Source: Lineus longissimus
Taxonomy: Eukaryota; Nemertea; Pilidiophora; Heteronemertea; Lineidae
Assembly: GCF_910592395.1 (NCBI RefSeq)
Contig: NC_088313.1
Location: 2,544,501 to 2,608,500, forward strand
DNA: 64,000 nt
Direction of reading: 5' to 3'
This document shows positions 58,955-64,000 of this stretch, piece after piece (positions within the stretch are counted from its first letter, which is position 1; each line of letters begins with the position of its first letter). Under the pieces are notes generated by a model. The model did not search any database. It was not told the origin of the DNA and was given only the letters and a program-made list of their open reading frames with translations. Made by a program: the position numbers and the translations under genes.

Positions 58955-60385
58955 ATGGCGGTCTCGGGAACCGATGGCGATGAAGGCAGGCTCCTAAATT
59001 CCAAATACAATGGAAGCATGAAGAAGGTCGTGTTTGCAACGTTTGTAGCGTGTACAGCACCGTTTTCATTCGGTTATGCCATAGGGTACACTTCCCCTGC
59101 CATTCCCGAGATGGAATGGAAGGGAGTGATGAGCGCAAATAACTTGTCGTGGTTTTCAAGCCTGTTGACACTTGGTGGGATGATGGGCTCTCTCCTAGCT
59201 GGAGTTGCCATGGAACTTATTGGCAGAAAACGAACTTTGATGATCACAACACTACCCTTAGTTCTTGGCTGGACATTGATAGCTGTAGGTTTCAATACTT
59301 TTACGTTTTTGCTTGGTAGAATTTTGACTGGAATCGCGATCGGATTGGTGAGTGCTGCGACTCCAGTTTACATTGCGGAGATATCAAGTAAGGAGCACAG
59401 AGGCTTGTTGGGATGCTGTAACCAGTTGTCTATCACTTTCGGAATCCTGATGGTTTATTACTTGGGTATAACTGGAAGTTGGCAGTTTTTGGCCTGGGCT
59501 GGCGTTGTCGTACCTCTTCTGTCAAACTGCATGATGGCAACTATACCGGAGACACCAAGATGGTTGCTCATGAAAGGACGTCGAGCAGAAGCAAAACAAT
59601 CCGTCCTTTGGCTCCGAGGTCCATATATTGATGCTGAAAATGAACTCCGGGACATAGAAGAAAATATGGAGAGTGGGGAAAAGGCATCTCTTTCGGACTT
59701 CACCAAGCCAGAACTTTATGAACCGTTGAAAGTTGCTGTGTGTGTCATGGCTCTGCAGCAACTGACTGGTATCAATGCTATCATGTTCTATGCTGTAACA
59801 ATCCTACAACAAGCTGGTTTATTCACCATGTTTGGCAACACAGGAGCAGTAGTCATAGGTGGCATTCAAGTTGTTGCAACATTGCTCAGCTGTTTCATGA
59901 TGGATCGTGCAGGAAGACGTCGACTTCTTCTATTCGCAGCCTCTGGAATGATGATGAGTTGCATCGTATTTGGATGGTATTACAATGGAATGGCCACAAG
60001 GAATGTCAACACAACCAAAATGATGGAAATTCTGCCTGTTATTTGCCTAATGGTCTATATCATTTCATTTTCATTTGGTTGGGGGCCAGTGCCGATGTTA
60101 CTGTCATCAGAAATCTTTCCGCAGAAGGCCAGAGGTTTGGCCAGTTCAATATCAGTTCTCGTGAACTGGGGCTTTGCATTTCTTGTCACCAAGACATTTA
60201 GTCCTCTTAGTGGGCTAATTGGCTATCATGGCATATTCTGGCTCTTTGCTGCCTTTTGTTTTGTTGGAATACTTTTTGTGTATAAGTTTGTACCTGAGAC
60301 TAAAGGAAAATCTCTTGAAGACATTGAACTCTACTTCCTAGGAAAATCCCTCCATACTTCCAATTCCAGAGAGAGACAAGTATAA
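58955..60385 (+). CDS. Class III SLC2 (GLUT8/GLUT6/Tret1-like) facilitated sugar transporter, intronless, 476 aa
   Basis: A complete major-facilitator sugar transporter with 12 predicted membrane helices. Family signatures in order: GRK 90-92, GR 121-122, VYIAEIS 138-144, PETPRW 198-203, QQLTGIN 268-274, DRAGRR 317-322, GWGPVP 375-380, SEIFP 385-389 and PETKGKS 447-453. The first extracellular loop is short and the only likely sequon (N352-T-T) is in loop 9, both class III traits. DEGRLL at 9-14 is a DxxxLL acidic dileucine sorting signal, as in GLUT8, suggesting residence in endosomes or lysosomes. Known: such carriers move glucose or trehalose down the gradient. The start ATG has a good context (AACATGGCG) and overlaps a YY1-like ATGGCGG. 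There are no introns, so a retrocopy that kept function is possible. I cannot separate GLUT6, GLUT8 and Tret1 orthology. Confidence 0.95.
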   Translation: MAVSGTDGDEGRLLNSKYNGSMKKVVFATFVACTAPFSFGYAIGYTSPAIPEMEWKGVMSANNLSWFSSLLTLGGMMGSLLAGVAMELIGRKRTLMITTLPLVLGWTLIAVGFNTFTFLLGRILTGIAIGLVSAATPVYIAEISSKEHRGLLGCCNQLSITFGILMVYYLGITGSWQFLAWAGVVVPLLSNCMMATIPETPRWLLMKGRRAEAKQSVLWLRGPYIDAENELRDIEENMESGEKASLSDFTKPELYEPLKVAVCVMALQQLTGINAIMFYAVTILQQAGLFTMFGNTGAVVIGGIQVVATLLSCFMMDRAGRRRLLLFAASGMMMSCIVFGWYYNGMATRNVNTTKMMEILPVICLMVYIISFSFGWGPVPMLLSSEIFPQKARGLASSISVLVNWGFAFLVTKTFSPLSGLIGYHGIFWLFAAFCFVGILFVYKFVPETKGKSLEDIELYFLGKSLHTSNSRERQV

Positions 60386-61803
60386 CTTTCAAGTGGGTGA
60401 GTGAAAAACTGCCATGGTTTTAAGTCCTGGAACAAAAGATCTTGTTGCTCTGTACACATATCAGTTAACCAATATGACCTTGGGTACTTGCCTATAGTCG
60501 TAGTTCCACCTATCATAAAACCCCGTGTTTTTTCTAGACCCGTGTCTTCGCCGTGTGTCAAAAAACCCGGGGCGCACTTACACCTATCAGTGGTGTTAGA
60601 TAATGGTTAATAGCCCCGGCGACAGGTGCGCTGTAGGTAGGGAGCTCTCCTGTGTTTCTTTCCCGTTGGAGGGGAATTTCGCGTGCGCGATACCGAGGCA
60701 ACTACACCGCGCCATCTGTCGCCGGGTCTTAGAACTTGCAATTGCCGGGGCTATTCAGATTCCACCTATCGAAAAACCCGTGTTGAACACGGGTCTAAAT
60801 TAGCCCCCGATTAGCCCCATCGAGCTCGATGGGGCTAGTAGACACGGGGATTTGACACACAGGTCTATTTAGACACGGCAATTCATAGGTGTAAGCGCAA
60901 AAGACACGGGGATTTGATAGGTGGAAGTACGACTTATGTAATGGTCAGATCTTTAATAAGGTTCTCTATGAAAAAAAGTGTTTATGGTAAGGTGAGATTG
61001 AAAGTGTGCCAAATATACAACAAAAGAACAAAATTCTATTTTATACTATTAGACTGCAAGAGTATATTGTTAGTTCTTATCTTGGACTGTTGCAATTGGA
61101 ATTTAAATAACAATCTTTGTTATTATATGTATCATTCTATTTCTAAGTTTTGTTTGAGAATTTTTTACTGCTTATCAAGTGTGATGGTTACTAAAACATG
61201 AAACATTACCCACAGAAAGAATTTGCTTTAACTGGTTCTGGTTAGTTTATCCATAAAAAAGGGACTGGTCATTTTACATGTATTTAATTGAAATAGCCCA
61301 TTCTTTTCTACTGTTTTGACTGGAGCTTGGTCCAAAACCTGTATTCTGGTATTAGGCTAAACTTTAGAATCCCCGATCGGAAATGACGTAGTTTGATCAC
61401 ATTCAAGTAACTATAAATCCATTGAACAGTGGTACTTCGTTAGTCAACCGATGACCTTTTTTTGGGGTGTGATCGGGGATTGTAAACTCGTTCCCCTGTA
61501 TTACTAAGGCATCCCCAGGAATTCCAGAGGTGCGTTGTTTTCCAAAAATACTTGTAATTATATACTCGGATAATTTTGAAAGTTAATTGCTTCATAAAAG
61601 ATTTTTCCCAATTGCTGTCAGTCTCATCTGCCCCCTCAGACAATGTGGGTTTGTACTGTATTTGTATGGGAACATTGTAGTGTGTATTATGGTAACTAGT
61701 GGTATTGACACTTTCACTGGCAATGTTATACATAATAGAGGCCCTAACACAGGGCGGAGGAAGCCACTGCTGGCCACAACAAACAACCAGCAAACAAAAT
61801 AAA
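60386..61803 (+). other. Presumed 3' UTR and flank of the transporter
   Basis: The first canonical AATAAA that I find is at 61798-61803, which would include the 439-bp inverted-repeat element in the UTR. Shorter UTRs using variant signals are possible. No other exon is seen. Confidence 0.3.
60496..60934. mobile_element. 439-bp MITE with nested inverted repeats
   Basis: Terminal inverted repeats of about 33 bp (AGTCGTAGTTCCACCTATCA at the left; the right end is its complement with a few changes). The flanks read TAT on both sides, a possible 3-bp duplication. Inside are further pairs: AATAGCCCCGGC against GCCGGGGCTATT, a 26-bp perfect palindrome TAGCCCCATCGAG/CTCGATGGGGCTA at 60813-60838, and repeated CACGGGGATTTGA modules. 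No coding capacity. Confidence 0.8.
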
Positions 61804-62103
61804 AGACCGCATGGTCGCACACCACATGTTTTTTTGTTGTGCCTATATGTGACTCGCTCTACCAAAACTAGGCGCTTGTCGCATCTGAACTCGACAGGTT
61901 GATACGGACTTGTTGTTCATTTCCCTATTGTAGACCTTTTGTGAAATCTATTACAAACTGATTTGGTCACATTTCACAAAAGGTCTACAATAGGGAAATG
62001 AACAACAAGTCCGTATCAACCTGTCAAGTTCAGATGCGACAAGCGCCTAGTTTTGGTAGAGCAGGTCACATATTAAGGTTTGTGTGGGCCAGCAGTGGCT
62101 TCC
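61759..62103. mobile_element. Foldback element with a 92-bp near-perfect stem
   Basis: Arms 61856-61947 and 61971-62062 are reverse complements at 91 of 92 positions around a 23-base loop. Pairing continues outward with interruptions (ATATGTGAC), and again at the outermost 17 bp (61759-61775 with 62087-62103). The left side carries about 70 extra bases between these blocks. No open frame fits a transposase. Transcription would give a long double-stranded hairpin RNA. Confidence 0.92.
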
Positions 62104-62708
62104 TACACATGGTGTAAAAGGGTATATATGAAGCACCACAAGTTCAGTTCGCTTCTCACTACCCAATGGTTTGTTTTCCTGTTTCACCATTCTCTTGTTA
62201 CACAGGACATAATATTTACTGTGCTGTACGTTTTGTGTACTTTTCATGCAGGACATCTTGTTAATCATAAAATCTGATTCAAGTTTGCATTGTTGGTTTT
62301 CCTTGGGGGAGTATTCCCATCAAATGAAGACATTTTCTCTTTTGAAGACATATTAGTACTGGTAGAACTTTTGGAGGTTAGAATCATGAATGTATATGTA
62401 TGTTTGATAGTTTACATTTTCAATATACAACGTAGGCAAAATTACGCTAGACTCTTGCAAATTTTTCTTGTTTATCATCACTCGCTTCAAACTGGGGCTA
62501 GGGAGGCCCTCCCTTGGGGGTTCAATATGGTAAAATACGGATTTGAACTGAAACTGGGAGGGGGTTACTGTGTGTTTTAAAAGCGGGTATGGAAGACTAC
62601 CGAGATGATGTTTTTGGTTATACATGTATGTTTTGTTTAGATTCTAATATAATTTGTATTGTACCATGCAATGTTTTTTTTCTTTGCGATGGGCCCTGTT
62701 ATTCTTAA
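62104..62708. other. Gene-free stretch
   Basis: A/T-rich, with no supportable exon or repeat. Confidence 0.4.
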
Positions 62709-62713
62709 CAATG

Positions 62714-62829
62714 GGTGATATGAATAAAGACTAGCAAATGCTTTTACTCCGGTTTTGTACTGGAAGGCCTAGTGTAAATGTACATGGAGATTTAGATAAA
62801 AGCATTTGCTAGTCTTTATTCATATCACC
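62714..62829. mobile_element. 116-bp MITE, copy 2, with 5-bp target duplication
   Basis: The 33-bp terminal inverted repeats are perfect here. CAATG flanks both ends (62709-62713 and 62830-62834). Same length and core as copy 1 at 54275-54390, and the better preserved of the two. Confidence 0.92.
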
Positions 62830-62869
62830 CAATGTTTGTCAACAACTTGTTGTTAGAGTTGTTGATACC

Positions 62870-62960
62870 TAGAATCTCACACAGGCAGTTCGGCTCGAAC
62901 CTGGGGCCTAATGACTGCTATAGTCAGAGAGCTACTACACCACCACTGGTCTTTGCTAGC
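62870..62960 (-). repeat. tRNA-like sequence (SINE head or tRNA pseudogene)
   Basis: On the minus strand, box A TGGTGTAGTAG (62932-62942) and box B GGTTCGAGCC (62892-62901) fit the pol III consensus with 30 bases between them. The T and acceptor stems do not pair, so this is not a working tRNA. The flanks differ from the 16-kb SINE, so it is a different family. Confidence 0.55.
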
Positions 62961-64000
62961 TTTGCGGGGTTAAGACTCTGCTTTCTGAGTGGTCCCGAGC
63001 TAGCCCAATGTGTTGATGACAAGTGAGCAAATCGGATGCACCCTTGCAATGCAATATATTATTGATCAAGTGGTGTTAGCATAGAAAGGTGGTGTTAGAG
63101 TATATTCTGGGTACAGCACTTGTGCACCTGTATCAGTAGAACATGGAAACCATTCTCATTCATAGTCAATGGTGACTGGGTATTTCCAGGTGAAATGTAA
63201 TAAATGTGCTTGTAGTTAAAATGCTGAGGGCGAGGACAGACCGGTGTAAAAGATATGCAAGTCCCCCCGGAATATAAGTCCGATCCTTTTGTTAAACTTA
63301 AAGTGAATAGAGTCGCCAAGTTCCTTTGTTGAAGATTATGTAGCTGACCCTAACCAAACCATTGACCGCATTGTTGACAATACGCAGCTATTGTATGGGG
63401 TCCTGCATTCATAGGACGTCCATTCCTTTTACACCGGACTTAGAATAGATAGACCATTGTTTGCTATTTAACAGTGTAATATGTAGACTGGTGGGGTGTG
63501 TATAATTCTACTTAATAGTTTATGATCTCGTCTCTTTGTTATAAGTATGATTAAAAACTTGCATTGTGTTATAGCTTTGTCATGTTTATGAATATGAGAC
63601 AGTATGTGCTATTACATCTAGACAGTTGTAGTCTCTGCCCAGTTTTCTGATTGAAGAGGTTTGAGGGTTGGCAATACACCTTTCCAGAAATGGGGCGCTG
63701 AGTGTCCGAAATACTGATGTCATAAGGGGAAACTAGGCCTTTTGGTGGAGGGACAAAGGAGATAGTCATGGTTGACCAACACACTTGAATGCCTTTATTG
63801 ACGGACAAGGGGAAAAAGTTAGTCCAATGCAAGCCACCAATTTCGGGAAGCATGTACAGGCACCACCATTTTGGCTAGAACCTGAAATTCTAAAGCAATT
63901 GGAACTCCTTCAAAATGAATTGAATGCTCATTCAAATCATGGGTGTCTGTTCTCTAGAAAACAAAGAACAGACTCCCGGCCTTGAAATTGCAATTATAAT
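62961..64000. other. Gene-free stretch at the right edge
   Basis: Only short frames on both strands. No exon, repeat or signal can be supported. Confidence 0.4.

Noticed and set aside
58743-59761. Minus-strand frames overlapping the transporter
   Set aside because: They are antisense shadows of a clearly coding plus-strand gene and match no family.
62870-62960. Functional tRNA gene
   Set aside because: Boxes A and B are good but the T and acceptor stems do not pair; same verdict for 700-775 and the SINE heads.

Overview
This is eukaryotic nuclear DNA, most likely from a marine invertebrate animal. The evidence is AT-rich sequence with large gene-free stretches, GT-AG introns, a tRNA-derived SINE with a 15-bp target duplication, several miniature inverted-repeat elements, microsatellites and homopolymeric G/C runs. 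The animal-type genes are a PAIP2 homologue and a class III SLC2 sugar transporter. I cannot fix the phylum from the sequence alone. No rRNA, intact tRNA, CRISPR array or bacterial operon is visible.

Layout. Bases 2-121 are the 3' terminal coding piece of an unidentified plus-strand gene, with a polyadenylation signal at 531-536. From about 0.56 to 29.7 kb I see no convincing gene, only SINE/tRNA-like copies, simple repeats and unassigned open frames. From 30.3 to 41.1 kb lies a five-exon plus-strand gene that I assembled from splice sites. It has a 13-nt coding first exon, a signal peptide, six cysteines in the mature chain and four predicted long helices, and its introns are in phases 1-0-0-0. 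That architecture is typical of vertebrate class I four-helix cytokines and hormones (EPO, GH, G-CSF, IL-6/LIF type). I regard it as the most interesting object in the window: a candidate invertebrate helical cytokine.

From 41.1 to 48.2 kb the sequence is again gene-poor. A degenerate 30-bp minisatellite runs from 48.24 to 49.83 kb and contains a homogeneous 26-bp block. From 50 to 54.5 kb there is intergenic sequence with a tight cluster of CRE/ATF-like sites at 51.0 kb. On the minus strand at 55.56-56.63 kb lies a three-exon PAIP2 gene (poly(A)-binding-protein-interacting translational repressor) with recognisable PAM1 and PAM2 motifs. Head-to-head with it on the plus strand, at 58.96-60.39 kb, is an intronless 476-codon GLUT8/Tret1-like sugar transporter. 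The surroundings of these two genes hold several foldback/MITE elements: an inverted repeat upstream of PAIP2, a 302-bp element just upstream of the transporter, and a 439-bp element and a 92-bp-stem hairpin downstream of it. Two copies of a 116-bp MITE with 5-bp target duplications lie at 54.3 and 62.7 kb.

The genes do not form an operon and have no evident common pathway. PAIP2 and the transporter are housekeeping-type genes sharing an upstream region of about 2.3 kb. The cytokine-like gene has its own TATA/initiator-like promoter and a short upstream ORF.
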